64,000 bases of DNA, taken from Salticus scenicus. Taxonomy: Eukaryota; Arthropoda; Arachnida; Araneae; Salticidae. A program made the position numbers and the translations under genes. Each line of letters begins with the position of its first letter. The first letter of the stretch is position 1. Under the pieces are notes generated by a model. It ran no database searches, was not told the origin of the DNA, and saw nothing but the letters and a program-made list of their open reading frames with translations. The stretch spans positions 207,159,513 through 207,223,512 of the forward strand of contig OZ005653.1 in NCBI GenBank assembly GCA_963930645.1. The letters run 5' to 3'. This document shows, piece after piece, positions 1 to 13,463 of this stretch.

Positions 1-962
1 AAAAAAAAAAAAAAAAAAAACTTTGAATATGATACGAGCTGGTATAAAACTTTCTTTCTGATTTATAATATCGCATGAAATATTCTTTTTTTTTTTTTTT
101 TTTTTTATTATCCGATTGATAGTCTTTATTAAAATTTTAAATTCACAAAGCAAGCTGGGTGATTCTACATGTTTCAGCATTTTTATTTTTATTTATTTAT
201 TTATTTATTTTTTAAGATTACCTATATGTTTATTTTTTATTAAATTTGATCTTCTACTTTTAACTCTTTATATTTATCTTTTATTTGATTTCCCCGCTAC
301 CTTTATTTTAAATACCAATTTAAAAAAAAAATTCTAACAAAGATATTAGTGAATACTAAAGTAATGTAATTTCGAAAGTTGAATGTTATACAAGTCGATC
401 TGTCATGGAAAGAAATTTGGTTGTTAAGTAGATTATTCTGGTACAAATTTGAGATGCATGAAATCCATGAAAGTTAATTCAAAAGGCAACAGAACTAACC
501 AAGATTCAGATACAAAATGCGGACATTATTTTAAGTTGTTAATACATAAAGATTGTTAAATATTCTAAAGGTATATGAATAGTTGGCAGTGACCATACAA
601 TCTATTAAGAATAAGTAATTGTGTCTAAAGTAATTCTCCAAATCTTAACATTTTCAAATCACGAACTCCTTAAAGAAAAAAAAAAATCTAAAACATGAAT
701 AAATAAATAAATAAATAAATAAAACTTACTTTTTATAAGACACTTAACAAAGGAAAAATAAATGGAACTCATTTTAACTGTGATAAGTGTATGGTCATGT
801 TAAACTATGCTTATTATGTCAGGAAAGTTCAATTTTCTCTTACCAGGAGTGTGATATTTTGCTTATATGAGACCTGCTACTCAGGGTTAGACCCAAATTT
901 AGGTTCAAGAAGGTTTATCTATTGTTATAATGACATATAATAACAGGTATTATCTTTGAAAA

Positions 963-1034
<72 letters not shown>

Positions 1035-1567
1035 TGAGAGATTGTGCAGAAGAATGAAAGCATAAAATGTTATATTACTCAATTTAAAATTTCAAAAATT
1101 TGATAAGAATACCTTGTGAATTTTATCATAAAAAGCACTTTATGACTCCAACAAGAATCCAACAATACTGTGGGAATAAACAGTATTGTTATGCAGCAGG
1201 CTAAATATTTCCTCATTCCTCTAAAATTATTGAAAAATTCCTTAAGCTATGAAAGTGACATGAAAAACTTTGGGGCAAACTTTAAAATGATATAACTTTA
1301 AGTAATATGGTTAAAAGAGCTCAAAAAATGTTATTTTATACCTGTAAGTATTTATGGTTTACTACTACTAATTTAACTTTTGAAATGTTGATGTGAAATT
1401 TTTAAATAAGTAAATAAAGTTTCAGAAAAAGATGTGGACAGGCTAGGAGAGTGACAATTTAGTCATTTTAAAGTTTTTTTTTAGGATACAGTAAATAAGC
1501 AATCTTTTTCATATGCATGAGAATTCACTGGAAAAATTATATTATAAAATTAAAAATAAAAAAACAA

Positions 1568-1606
<39 letters not shown>

Positions 1607-3100
1607 TCCAGTCATGATTTTTCCTTAGACATAATGTTTTTAGATCCCTGGAGAAAATCACTTCTATATACTGTTGTACATTTCAAAATATATGTAACTA
1701 TTTTTTGATAATGACACTATTCTACATAATTATTAAAAGTGGTGTTTAAATATTAATTTTTATCTAGTTACTCATCATAATATTAAGAGGTGTAAAAGTA
1801 TTTGTTATTAGTCAGACATCTGAAACGAAATACATTTTCTTTTTTAATATAAAATAGTGACTTTTAACATTTTTATATATTCGGTTAAAAAAGTGACAGC
1901 CAAACGTGAGCATGAAATGAAAATTTTGAGGAGTTATCAGTCATGCTGATTCTAACATTAACCTTTCTCTTGATGAACAAATAGACACAATCAGTTTATT
2001 TAATAAATTTAGAATTGAAAATTGAATTACTATATTCCGGGGGGAAAAAATCTGGCAAGGAATCTTAAAAGTTTATAGAACCCTTGTCAGGACAACTTTC
2101 ATTCAGAATATAATTAGTCACTTTCTAAATCCAAAATTATTAATTAATCAAGTTGAAGTGAAAAATACATTTCTTAAAATATATCGCAATCTATTGTGAC
2201 TGATGCTGCTAGTAGGTTGTATTTGTCTTTGTTTAAATCTGTTAAAATAGAAAATGCAAGAAGGAAATCAGTCTTGAGCGAAATAAGTCTGAGATGTCTT
2301 ACTGGTAGAAAAACAGTACATTTAACCGTTGGTCAGAACATCTTTTGCTTAAAATAAAATTATTCAACTTTCAACTCCATATTTATTAACTAGACAACTT
2401 GAAGGTAAAAGTCTATGTCTTAAAATCACTTAATACATATATTCACACTTGTTATGTTTGAAAGTCTCAAAGTAAAAGTCTATGGAAAAAAAAAAATCTT
2501 TGAGTTATATTTAAAAAGGAATATATATATATATATATATATTAAATAATAATAATAATTTATGTCTCTATATTATTTATTTATTTATTTATTAATATTC
2601 ATGAAATTTTCATTTCTATAGTTTTTTGTACTCTCTGATAAAATATTTAATAATGTAAGGTGAATGTAACGACTTACGATTTAGGTTTATTTCTAAAACA
2701 TGGATTTCCTTAACTAAAATAATCTATGAAATAGTTGATAATAGTTTTAGCTAAATTTTCTAAAAGTGAAATGAGAACCTTATAACTTTTGTTGTTACTT
2801 TAAACTTTTCTCTATTTAGAATTGGAGTTAAAGCTAACTGTTGAATTTTCTCTGCTTAACCTACAATAACTAATATACATATGAAAATATTTTCAAGCAA
2901 GTAACAAGAAGAGTAATAAGAAGTAATCAATTCATTAAAAAGTGAAAATACCTGTACCAAGTAAAAAGTAAAAATGACAGTATAAAAAGGTATGAGAATA
3001 AATTGTGAAACATCTTCATTAAACACCATACAGCACGAAAAAAGACAAACATACAAATACATGTACGTAGAAAACGTACGTACGGAACAAACTCACACAT
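1..3100. other. AT-rich spacer with simple repeats
   Basis: I see no gene in this stretch. It begins in an A tract (1-20) and holds a T tract near 86-106, (AT)n running into (AG)n at 971-1040, a 35-bp T tract at 1571-1605 and a short (TA)n near 2521-2541. The short open frames here run through homopolymers and tetranucleotide repeats and have no domain-like composition. Confidence 0.6.
971..1040. repeat. Compound (TA)n-(GA)n microsatellite
   Basis: About 20 AT repeats pass directly into about 14 AG repeats with one GTGAG interruption. A short A tract precedes it. Confidence 0.95.
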
Positions 3101-3118
3101 GTATATATATATATATAT

Positions 3119-4246
3119 AATTGATAGATATCGTAATAAAAGTTAATCTTAAAATTTAGCAATTAATAAATACAAAACAATACCAACACACAAAAATATA
3201 GAACTGATTTTAACGTAGAGGAGAAAGACTGACACAACATTGTTGCGATATAGATTAAGAGCCAATAAGAGACAAAAATAACTTAAATTACTTACGCCGA
3301 CAAGGATGATAATAAAAAAAAAAGGACCATTAAACTCACTGACAGAGGAAACAAATAAATAACCACAGAAATAATTTGATCAAAATGTTTAAAAATAGAA
3401 GTAAAATACTCTTCAGGGGGCATGTACTTCATAAAGCTGTGAAAACTGCAACGATTTCGTAAAACAATATAGCTAATCATAGCAATTTATATCGCTTCAG
3501 CCCCGATCGAAGCAGCAAAACCATATAGAATGAGAAGTTAAATGAAATATTAAATTAAATCAATTATTTAATAAAATCATCATGGAAACCAGAGAGAAAA
3601 TTTAAAAAAAAGCATAGTAGCCACATGTAAAACATTTAACACAAACTGGAGAATATGATGATGCCAACAAAAAATGAAATTAAAAATAAAAGCTTTGCAA
3701 TCATCGATTAATCGACAAAGAAAGAACGACAGAGCATTTTCATTAACGATAAAATACACAGAGTAATTATTTATTGAGATAGTCAAAATATTTTAAAGTT
3801 AATGAAAGTTTAATCTAGATAAATGTTAATTTAAATTGTACGTAAAACAAGAATAATAAAACCGTTGACATAAGTCAGCAGTGAGCAAGCGCCATCTCGC
3901 GTTTAGCTAGATAAACAAATAAGTCAGTTAAATTATTTCAGGATGATAAAACCTATGCGATAAGGAGTGTATGTAAGAAGTTTTAACTGCATGATTAAGA
4001 GAATAAGTGGCACCAATCAAATTATTAGAATGATAGTGGATCATGTTAATGTTAAACCTAAAATAATTAAACTAATAATTGAACTTAATTTATTAAACCT
4101 AAATTGATTAAAAGTCAAAGTATTAAGAAGAATTAAATGTTAAGTTGTAAAAAAACATAAACACAAGCAATAATTCTAAAAAGAACACATGTAAGGATAA
4201 GCAATACAAGGCAGTCTTCAATAATAAAAGTTATTATTTTAAATGT
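3119..4246 (-). repeat. Dispersed repeat family A, minus-strand copy
   Basis: The reverse complement of this segment aligns with 27838-28690 over most of its length. Shared landmarks are the block around TTTACGAAATCGTTGCAGTT, the block TGCTAAATTTTAAGATTAA near the 3-prime end, and the GACTGCCTT and ATTGCTTGT landmarks near the 5-prime end. Both copies end in a (TA)n microsatellite on their 3-prime side, and this one also meets (TA)n on the other side (4247-4259). Both copies contain a similar open frame of about 60 codons starting M-x-SYIVLRNRCSFHSFMKY, but it does not resemble any protein I know and is probably just conserved DNA. I read this as two diverged copies of one mobile or dispersed repeat. 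The superfamily is unknown: I see no terminal inverted repeats, poly(A) tail or transposase. Confidence 0.7.
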
Positions 4247-4649
4247 GATATATATATATGCTAGTAGGTTACGTCCTCTTCGCTGGTCACTATTTTTAAA
4301 TGAATTACTATAATTAATGAATTCTCAAAATTGCATTAACTTTTATCATGTGAAAAAAAAATAATAATAAAAAATAAATAAAAAATAAAAAATCTATCGG
4401 GTAAAATGTCGCACCGGGTCCCCACTGCCATCGATAGTGCAGGCCATTATGCGCTGCGCGCGCATTTATGCTCGACACTCTTAAGGAATCACTATGTTAT
4501 CGTAAGGGAAAAATATAAATATAAAATACAAAAAAGTTCTTATTTCATCGGTGTAATAATCGGCCCGGGCCCCTCACTGCCTGCGGCAGCGTATACACGC
4601 GCGTGCGTGTACTTTCGCCCCCCGTTCCCGCACCTCCTAATTAATTTAT

Positions 4650-5300
4650 ATTTTCAAAAACATCCGCAATCGTTTTCTTGGGCTTTTAAACTTAATAATA
4701 CTGATTTCCAATGTTCTATCTGAATTTCTTTATTGTTACCCCGCTGCCCGCCCCCTTCCCGCCCCTCGTAATAATTCTACGCTTTCGAAAATATCCGCTA
4801 TCGATTTATCGGGTCTTAAAGCTTAATAATACTAATTTTCAACGCTCTAACTCTTATTTCTATATTTTTGCCCCTTTGCCCCCTCCTTCCCGTCTATCCT
4901 AATAATTTTCTCTTTTCAAAATATTTGCAATCGATTTATAGGTCCCAAAAACCAATGCGTGCCAATCTTGAACGGTCTAACTCTATTTCTATTATTTTGC
5001 CCCTTCGCCCCCCCTTCCCAGTTCTTCTAAAAATTTTACAAAATATCCGCAATCGATTTGTAGGTATCAAAAACCTCTATGTACCAATTTTGAACGATCT
5101 AACTCTATTTTATTTTTTTTACCCCTCCACCCTTTCTTTTCACCCTTCTTAATATCTTTACATTTTCGAAAATATCCTCATTCGACTTGCAGGCCTCTAA
5201 AATCCTATCTGTACCAATTTTGAACGGTCTAACTGTATTTTTATTTTTATTTATTTATTTATTTATTTTTTGCCCCATAGCTCTTCCCCCCCCCCCTTTA
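4650..5300 (+). repeat. Tandem array, about 126-bp unit, 5 copies
   Basis: Each unit carries the core ATATCCGCAATCGATTTATA, then a block with CCAATTTTGAACGGTCTAAC, then a pyrimidine tract with runs of C. Spacing of the core is 130, 130, 121 and 130 bp. Units have diverged by substitutions, so the array is not recent. Confidence 0.8.
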
Positions 5301-5304
5301 CCAC

Positions 5305-5800
5305 CCCACCTAGGACGAATTTCTAAAATTCCAGAATTTATTTTTAGAAATTTGTGTGAGCTATATTTTAGAGCAAAAAATCTCACATATTACATTTTTT
5401 TTTGTTTGTATGTTTGCGATATAAAGGATTATTTGAAATAGCGTTTTACCCCCCTCCCCCCCTTTAGGGGTTGAATTTCTAGAATTCCAGAAATTGGTTT
5501 TTAGATATTTGTATTAGCTATATTTTAAAGCAAAAATTTTACGTATATATGTTTTTTGTTTGATATATATATGATTATGGGAAAACACGTTTTGCCCCCC
5601 TTCCGCCCCCCCCCCTTTGGAGACCGAATTTCGAAAATTCCAAAAATTAGTTTTGGATATTTGTGATAGTTATATGTTAAAGTAAAAATTTTACGGATAT
5701 CTGTTTTTTTTTTTTTGTTTGAGATATGAAGGATTTTGTGAAATCTCGTTTTGCTCTCCCTCTCCCCCTTGGGGGGGGGGGGGGGGCGAATTTTATAAAA
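5305..5800 (+). repeat. Tandem array, about 155-bp unit, 3 copies and a partial
   Basis: Units begin GAATTTCTAAAATTCC, continue through a block with TTTTAAAGCAAAAATTTTAC and a T-rich GTTTGATAT stretch, and end in a C run of 8-10 bp. Starts are at 5317, 5473 and 5626, with a partial at 5788. The last C run is replaced by a G run at 5771-5786. Confidence 0.8.
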
Positions 5801-5936
5801 TCGCTTCTTAGTGGATACCTACGTAATAGAAGGAAAATTGTCACAAAATTTCGTGCTTCTAGGTACAGGGGTTTGGGGATGATGAATCAGTCACTCACTC
5901 ACTCAGGACAAACGATTTTATATATATAGATTATAC

Positions 5937-5956
5937 ATGTGTGTGTGTGTGTGTGT
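5937..5956. repeat. (TG)n microsatellite
   Basis: About nine TG repeats lie just after the end of the C-rich element. Confidence 0.9.
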
Positions 5957-6149
5957 CTTTTTCTCCCGTGGGTGAAATGGGTAGTGTGAAGTTCGTCTTT
6001 GACCTCATTTTACTGAGTTACTATCATACTTACACTTCTGGAAAAATTTATCTAATAACTACAACTAATTGTCTTAAAAATAAAAAAATAAAAGAACTTT
6101 TTATAATTTAACAATGTGGCATTTAAAAAGTTAAAATGACAAATATTTT

Positions 6150-6895
6150 GTGTTTCATGGTTACACTTGCCCTAAGCCATGAGGCAAGCGTAACCTCAGC
6201 TTAGTACAGTCATTGATAATACAGTAAGAAATATATAAATCAAGTTTCCAGGTAGTGGAAGCTTTCATAAATTGAATTTTTAAAGTAGCTCAACTCGTTA
6301 GAGAGTTGAGAATTTTTCCGTAAGCCTCCAACTAGCCCTTCACATTTAAGACAGCAACAGAACCTAAATAATGTTCAGGATATTATGTTTAATGGAAAAT
6401 CAAAAGATGTAACTTATAAAGCAAAATAAAAAGACTTGAATGACGTAATTGAGGTGTTTGGAGCAACTATAAATAAGTTACAATTTCCCGACTTACAAAA
6501 TTCCTATGGTAAGTGTAACCATAGGTGAGAAACCAAAAAATCTTAAGAAATAGAATAAATATGAAGTTACATTCATAATCTATATACAAAACTTTGATTC
6601 ATTACCGAAAACTGTGGAGAAGTTCACAAGTACAGCGATGAGGAAATTTCGAATTTTGAAAGGAATACTCTGTTGGAGAAAGAAATGCGAGCAATTTTTA
6701 AAACTTTTAAAACTATTACGGTTTTAAATCTCATTTGGTTCCCCAAAGCAAAATATAACAAAAAACAAAAAAAAAAAAAAAAAAGATCAAACAAGCAGAT
6801 ATGGTGACTATTAGGTTGAAATTTAGCTCATCAGTTGAGCTATAGAACAAGGTTAACCTTACCCATGCGTTACATTCCACTTCGCCCTATATATA
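6150..6895. mobile_element. Possible decayed element with repeated GGYAAGYGTAACC motif
   Basis: The motif GGTTACACTTGCC at 6159-6171 is followed by its near-perfect inverse GGCAAGCGTAACC at 6183-6195 (12 of 13 pair, 11-base loop). Related sequences are GGTAAGTGTAACC near 6509 and a degenerate version near 6850-6880. Repeated short motifs in both orientations near element ends resemble the arrangement in the pogo-like element at 15.4-18.1 kb. No transposase domain is convincing here; an open stretch around 6630-6760 is not assignable. Boundaries are approximate. Confidence 0.3.
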
Positions 6896-7999
6896 AATCA
6901 TTTCACCACTACAACGTGAAGAAAACACAAACCCAATAATGATTAAAAACATTAACACTTTAAAATACAGCCATAACAACTCAAGATAACATATTGTGGT
7001 TGTGGTTGTGTGGGATAAGGCCGATTAACTACACTAAATAAAATAATGAAAATTGCATAACTTAATTAAAAGAAATTTAAAATACAGTGCGCTTTATAAA
7101 CTAAAATATAATAATGATCTAAATATTTTGAATTTCCGCTAAAATTATATTAATTTTGAACACGAGTAAATGGTAGATAGGGGATCACTATAGTTAGAAA
7201 GCCAGTTATTTAATTATATTTATTTATTTATTTATTTAAGAGAAATAATAATATCCAAATATTATCGCTACTATGATTAAAGATATTTTTTAAAATATTA
7301 CATTTAAAAATATTTTCCTTATTAAAAAATTAATTATAATAACTTGATAAATCTTAAATTATAAATAATAAATATGTATTCCTTTTCAACTTTTAATAAA
7401 CTCTTACGCTAGCAAAAATTAAATGTTTTTGCCTTTGAACAGTTATGTTTCACATTGCTTGAGAAATCAACGTTTTTTCCCATATCTATACGTTCCAGAA
7501 AATTAGCTATAATCGATTTCGTAATTAATAATTAATTAAAAGATTGAAAGCCTACCTTGAAAGTTGCTATGTGGGAATGTTCATTCACCTTGTTATTCTA
7601 TTTGAAATGCCAAGGATCTTCTCAATATGTTCAAGGAATAAAAATAATAAATATACAGAAATTCCAGACAACTCCTACATCACAGGGAGTGACCACTCAT
7701 TTCTATATAATAATGAACTTGATTTATAATAACTGGATTTTCAATTAAAAGCCTTTGACTGCTTACTAATACTAATCTAATTGTTACAAATTCGAAATGA
7801 TCTGATTTACACACATTTTTGTTCCATTTTTAAGTATTGCTATTGTATAATTTTTTATTGGCTACTTGGTTAATTACATATTCTGCACATTTTCAGATAT
7901 TGAGCATTAATTTAATATAGTTGGAAACAGTTTCGTATATGTGTTTTCTTACTGAAACCATTTCTTTTAACGTTCTATACATTTTTTTAATAACTTTGT
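6896..7999. other. AT-rich spacer, nothing recognised
   Basis: Only short tetranucleotide runs (ATTT around 7220) and overlapping short open frames at 7544-7748 without recognisable features. Confidence 0.5.
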
Positions 8000-8315
8000 T
8001 ACTTTCTGAATTATTTATCCAGAGTCTCTGTAAATTTACAACAGTTTTCAGTTTAAAAAAAAAAAATAATAATCGAGATTCTAGATTTTAATCTGTATTT
8101 TATTAACATTATTTGTTTCTTTTATTTCTAAAAAATGTACTTAAAAGTAGTATTATAAATCAAGAATGTACTGCCGCTAATAATTAATTCAAATAATATT
8201 AGCCAGTACCATGTATATATAAAATCCATTTTTTCTTTTTTTTTTTTTAACCTTGTTTATCCGCTTTTCCTTGTAATTTTGCATGACACCTGAAATGAAG
8301 AATTTTAAAATTTCA

Positions 8316-8348
<33 letters not shown>

Positions 8349-8360
8349 CATTTTTAACTA
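8000..8360. mobile_element. Small element family C, diverged copy
   Basis: This region aligns in the same orientation with 41773-42124. Shared blocks include TATCCAGAGTCTCTGTAAAT, TAATAATTAATT, and CTTTGTAATTTT near the right side. In the 41.8-kb copy the ends are ACTGTTAAAAAT and its inverse; here the right end is decayed (CACATTTTTAACTATGT near 8347) and a (TTA)n run at 8319-8345 has expanded inside it. It probably belongs to a non-autonomous DNA transposon. No coding capacity. Confidence 0.55.
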
Positions 8361-8383
8361 TGTAGATTCAATACGCGACGTAT

Positions 8384-8418
<35 letters not shown>

Positions 8419-10795
8419 CTAAAATGTCCGATATTTTTCGTATCTTTTTTTTAATTCATTTATGAATACAGGCAAAATTTCTCAAGTTAATGGCTATATA
8501 TCTTTAATATTTTCAGCAAATTTTTATTCAAAATAATATAAACAGAAGGACTGTTTATTAACATTTATTAACATCGTTAATATATGTACATTGCATACAA
8601 TAAACTGAATATTCTAAAAGCATAAATTCAATGACAATGCAAGATGTTTCATAAACATGTAGAAGTGTCGTCGTTTTCTAAAAAAATATATTAAATGAGA
8701 ACTGAATCTATAAGAAGCATACATATGATTCTTCATGTAATCGTTTCTTAAATTACATAGAAATTTAGAATATAAAACAACACAAAATTTGTATAATAAT
8801 TTTCTTATGTGTGAAAACAATTTTATTAAAAGAAAGCATAAAATGGTTTATAATAATCTAATGTGTAACTACCTCAATATTACCTGCATTTCAATGCTAT
8901 AACGAAATATTACAATTTAAGGGGTAAAATAAGAAGTAAATAATAGTAAGTCTTAGAGACAGTTTTATTTCTATATGATGGGAGCTGCTACCCTTTCAAC
9001 CCCCCCCCCCCTCTTACAATCATAAAAGGTTAAGAATTCTTCAAATTTAAAAGTTTGTCCCAAATTATTCAAACACTTTTTGCACACGTCACTCCTTAAA
9101 ACTTACAAGTCTTGGTCAAACTTTTGAACTGGCACCCACATTTAATCTTCAATTTAAATTTCCTGAAATTACTTGTTTTTAAATTGTGAAAAGAAAAAGA
9201 CATACACACGTGTCAACTGCTTAAAACTTGTTTTTCAAATTCAGGAGACCTCAAAACGCGTAATAATAACAAAACAATCAATGTTTAAAATTGGACTTCA
9301 AATAATGCCCTGTCTTCCGTATATGAGTAAGAGAAAGTAATTATCATTTCTAAGAGAAGTTTTTTTCTATTTGGTAAAATTTAATAAAACAATTTAATCA
9401 ATTACACTCAATGAAAAGGAATGTTTTCGGAGTAGCCCGGAAATTCACGTTGTCCTGTATATTGTGTATAAAATAAAGAATGTACTGGATGCGCACATAT
9501 TATGTGACAATTTAATAAATTTGAGAAAATCAACAGTAAAGAGGTGAAAACCATTAACATAACAATTTCCTGTTTCAATAACTGCCGTATTAGCTGACTT
9601 TAAAGTACTCAGTAAATGTTTAATATTTCAAAGGGATCATAATAAATTTTTCCCATAAATCCCAACCTCCCCTTTTTTAAGCACAGTTTAAAAACAAGTA
9701 ACTGCAGAAAATTTACGTTGATGATCAAATGAGGGAGAGGAAAATTACGTTGAAGCTCAAACAAACATATTTAACTTCCACTCATCTCTTCAATTATAAA
9801 AACACTTTACATTGTGTATTTAAATTTAGAACAATATGAAAAACGCATAACACAACTTCAAATGCACTTCAGCAATTTCCGAAAATATAGCCTTAATGTA
9901 TTCGAAAATATAGGAGTAATAGCAAAGTATGGAATAATATAGTTAACAAAGCAACAAAGAAGTGTTTATTTCTACTTAATATAACTACTGATACCATTTA
10001 AAATGAAAACTTTTACATAAATAAATATAACAAAGTTTTGAAAGAAATACTTGTTATAATTAATTAAAATACAAATTATAAACATTAAAAACATTAAAAA
10101 CTAAAATAAAACTGTTTGAAACAGGTAATTCATTTAAATTGACCAAAAAACGGAACTGATTCCATATTGTTATTACAATAGAGTAAAATATCGACTGTTA
10201 ATTATTTTAATTAAATACACACACACACACACAAAAAAAAAGCATTTCTCGGCTTGTGTTGATTTTTAGACATTTCTAGTTTAAATACCAGATTTTTTCC
10301 TTTTATTTATTTGTTTATTCATTTTATTTTTTTATTTCCTTTTATTTATTTATTTTTCATTATTTAACATTGTTTAACTATCGCCCCTTTCATAATTTTT
10401 AAACAACATTTTGTAACAACATTATATATTTTTTATATTATTTATTAGATGCAGTTTTATTGATTTTTTTTCTCTTATTTGGTGCCAATATCTGATAGTT
10501 TTTTGAAAAATAGATAAAGCGATTACAGCGATATTTATAAATTATGTTCCAATTTATATCTATTTTTATATCAATGTAACAACGAAATATACGCATGCAT
10601 TCTGAAAACATAGCCAATTATATAACATAAATGAAATAATAAGACTCAATATGAACAATCACAAACGCTTACAAGTCAGTTATTAATGGTTACTGGATGC
10701 ACGGTACAAAGTTTTAAATACTTTTAGATTTTTATTGGAATTTCAATCGATATAGTTTTTTTTTACATATTACCATTGTCTATTCTCGTTAAAGA

Positions 10796-10862
<67 letters not shown>

Positions 10863-13432
10863 CTTAATTTCACAAAAGAAAAGAAAATCGAATTAATAAA
10901 TGTCGCATTTAATAGTTCAAATTTTATCTTTTCCCCTTACTATTTCATCTTTTTTTTTGCTTCTTCTTCTTAGAATATCAGTTTTGAATAGTAATGTAAA
11001 AAGGTTTGTAAAATATATTTGATTAGTGTTTCGTTTTATCAAGTTTGAAATGCATTTATTTCTCCATGTAAGAAATATGATAATGCATTTCTGGAAAATC
11101 TTATTTTTAGCTTTTAAATTACTGAAGTGTTGTCTGTATATTTTTTAATTATCGTAAATTTTATATATGCATAGTCATAGTTTAAAAAAAAAAAAAAAAA
11201 GTAAAACTTCACTTAAAATGCATTTTTTTTTAAAGCAGCTATACCTTTATTATTTTCTTTACTTTATTTATAATGAGTTTTGAATTTTACATCTGCATTG
11301 GCTAATTAGTCAAAAAAAAAAAGTAATCTACAGAAAAAAAATATCCGAAGTAGCTTCATTAAGTTTTTTCATAATTTGAAAAAAAAAAATCCTTGGAAAG
11401 ATTTTTTCTATTCTTGGATGAAAAACGATATCTTTTTTTTTTCTTCATAAAATATGTAGAATTATGTTATAAATAAAGATACAATTCAATTGAAACGCGA
11501 AATTATCAAAAAGTCTAAGTATGTCTTTTGATATATTAATATTAAACATTTAAAAAAATAGTACAAAGTATTTTTAACCTCTCGATTTTTTTTTTTTTTT
11601 TTTTTTTTTTTAATGTTAATTATTTGCAGCATATAAAAATGAAGTTTTACTAGAAGAATGGTAACTATAAATGTATGTAAAGTCGAGTTTAAAAAATTTG
11701 CAAGGTATAATTTATGTAAATTGTGATGTTATTAAAAAAAAAAAGAGCTGAAGTTAATTTGTTGCATATTTTTTATTCGACGTTGGAGAAGGGGAAAAAA
11801 ACTTGCATTAATGAAAATATATGAGTAGGAAAAAAGGATCAGACGTAAATTTCAGACCTCCAAAACACATCACTGCACTTCGCATTTTTAATTTACCTTT
11901 GTATCTGCTTGCATACTACAGTTTTTAGCATTTAATATCCTAATTTTATTAGATGCATCTTGCGATTAAATTTGTATATGCGTTCCGAAAAATTTTGACC
12001 GTCAAGTTTTTTAGATTTCCAAAATATTTTCAGTCATCAACAGTGATTTTATGATGAACGGTAAAAGTCAGGGTAAGCAAATCTTTCATTAAATTTATTT
12101 GAATTTGCGATAGTATTTATGCTAAATAGCGTTTTATTTTATTTTGAAACTTCATTTTGTAACTAACTGAAAGTGAAACAGTTTATTTAATTTGTTGTGT
12201 TTTCTAAAGAATCATCCAATATTTTTTTTTAATATGTAATAAAATAATCGTGTAATCTCTTAAAAAAAAAAAAAAAAAAAAAAAAGAGTTAGCGTTTATT
12301 AATTATTCTGACTACCATTAAAATATTTATACTTAAATTATTACCCAATTTGTTAGATTTTAATTTTTATTTTCTCCAGTGTAATTTTGTAAATAATAGG
12401 AAATTTTTTAATTGCATATTACTAAATTTATTTAATTTTTTATTCTTGTAAAAGAGCAATTGAATAGAAAAGCAGCATTTAGAAGATTATGAAAAATCTT
12501 CCTTCCGATATTCAAACAGTTAAATAAATAATTTTATATTTATATTCTATACACATATTATTGTCTTACGTGCTACATATGTTTACAGTTTTTACTTACG
12601 TAAACATTCCTTATTAATGCTTAATAATCTATAAAATTACTTAGCACCCGGTCACAACGAGTCTGGTACAAAGTAAATTGTTGCTCTCAATATTGGTATT
12701 ACTCTGTAAATATTTCCAGTTTAATTTGAGTATTTCGCAATTATTGTAATATTTCATAGTAAATATTTGCTGCTCCATAAGATTGTTCTAAATTGTCATT
12801 TTTGCCTTGTAAGTATCTTCAGTTTGACCAATTCCAAGTAAAACAGATTTGTGTTACGATAAAAATTACTTCTTGTGCAAAGCAAATGTCCCATTATGAT
12901 AATATTTCATTGCAAATACGACAATGCAAATAACGACAAATATTAAGTTGTGTTTATTTTACTTCTGAAGTATTTTCAAAAAATATATTTTCTTTATTCT
13001 TTAAGTGCAATTCTAAGACTGTTTGAAAAGTGTATTTTTTTCATATTTCTATTCTCTCTCTCTTTTTTTTTAAATATATATATTTTTTTTAATATGTGAT
13101 ATGCGATTTGTTTTAAATGATATAATAATTGCTTTTCTTTCTTTCTTTTTTTTTTTATAGGTGAGTAATGCCACAATGCCATTTTAAATAGCGAACTTTA
13201 AACAATGTAAGTAATCGAAACTTTTCTTCATTATATTACAGCATTTTATCCTTTTATATGGAAACTTTATGTGGAAATGTTTTCCAAAAAATATTATAAA
13301 TTTTCCTCTTGCTTTCTAATGATTTAAGATCATTACAAACAAAGCGAAATTATCATTTTTTTTTTTTTTATGTATTCCTAAACATTACAAAAATTAGTTT
13401 TTACAAAATCATGTTTTTTCAAAAATACTTTG

Positions 13433-13463
<31 letters not shown>

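Larger units (their letters stand above)
4395..5929 (+). repeat. C-rich element with two internal tandem arrays
   Basis: This block stands out from its AT-rich surroundings because of repeated C runs on the plus strand. Its left part is GC- and CpG-rich (4405-4640). It then holds about five units of 121-130 bp, with the phase marker (a)TATCCGCAATCG at about 4661, 4791, 4921, 5042 and 5172, each followed by a pyrimidine-rich C block. A second array of about three units of 153-162 bp follows, with the marker GAATTTCTAAAATTCC at 5317, 5473, 5626 and 5788. It ends with a non-repetitive tail containing CAGTCACTCACTCACTCAGG and then TTTTATATATATAGATT. Stacked tandem arrays and a fixed tail suggest a non-autonomous mobile element. 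The overlapping short open frames (4406-5441) are by-products of the repeats. I could not assign a superfamily. Confidence 0.6.

Noticed and set aside
4406..5441. Series of overlapping 63-105 codon frames
   Set aside because: They follow the phase of the tandem repeat units, and the peptide repeats simply mirror the DNA repeats.
12690..12930. Possible diverged tandem repeat (GTAAATATTT-like blocks)
   Set aside because: Spacing is irregular and matches are short and A/T-rich, so chance similarity cannot be excluded.
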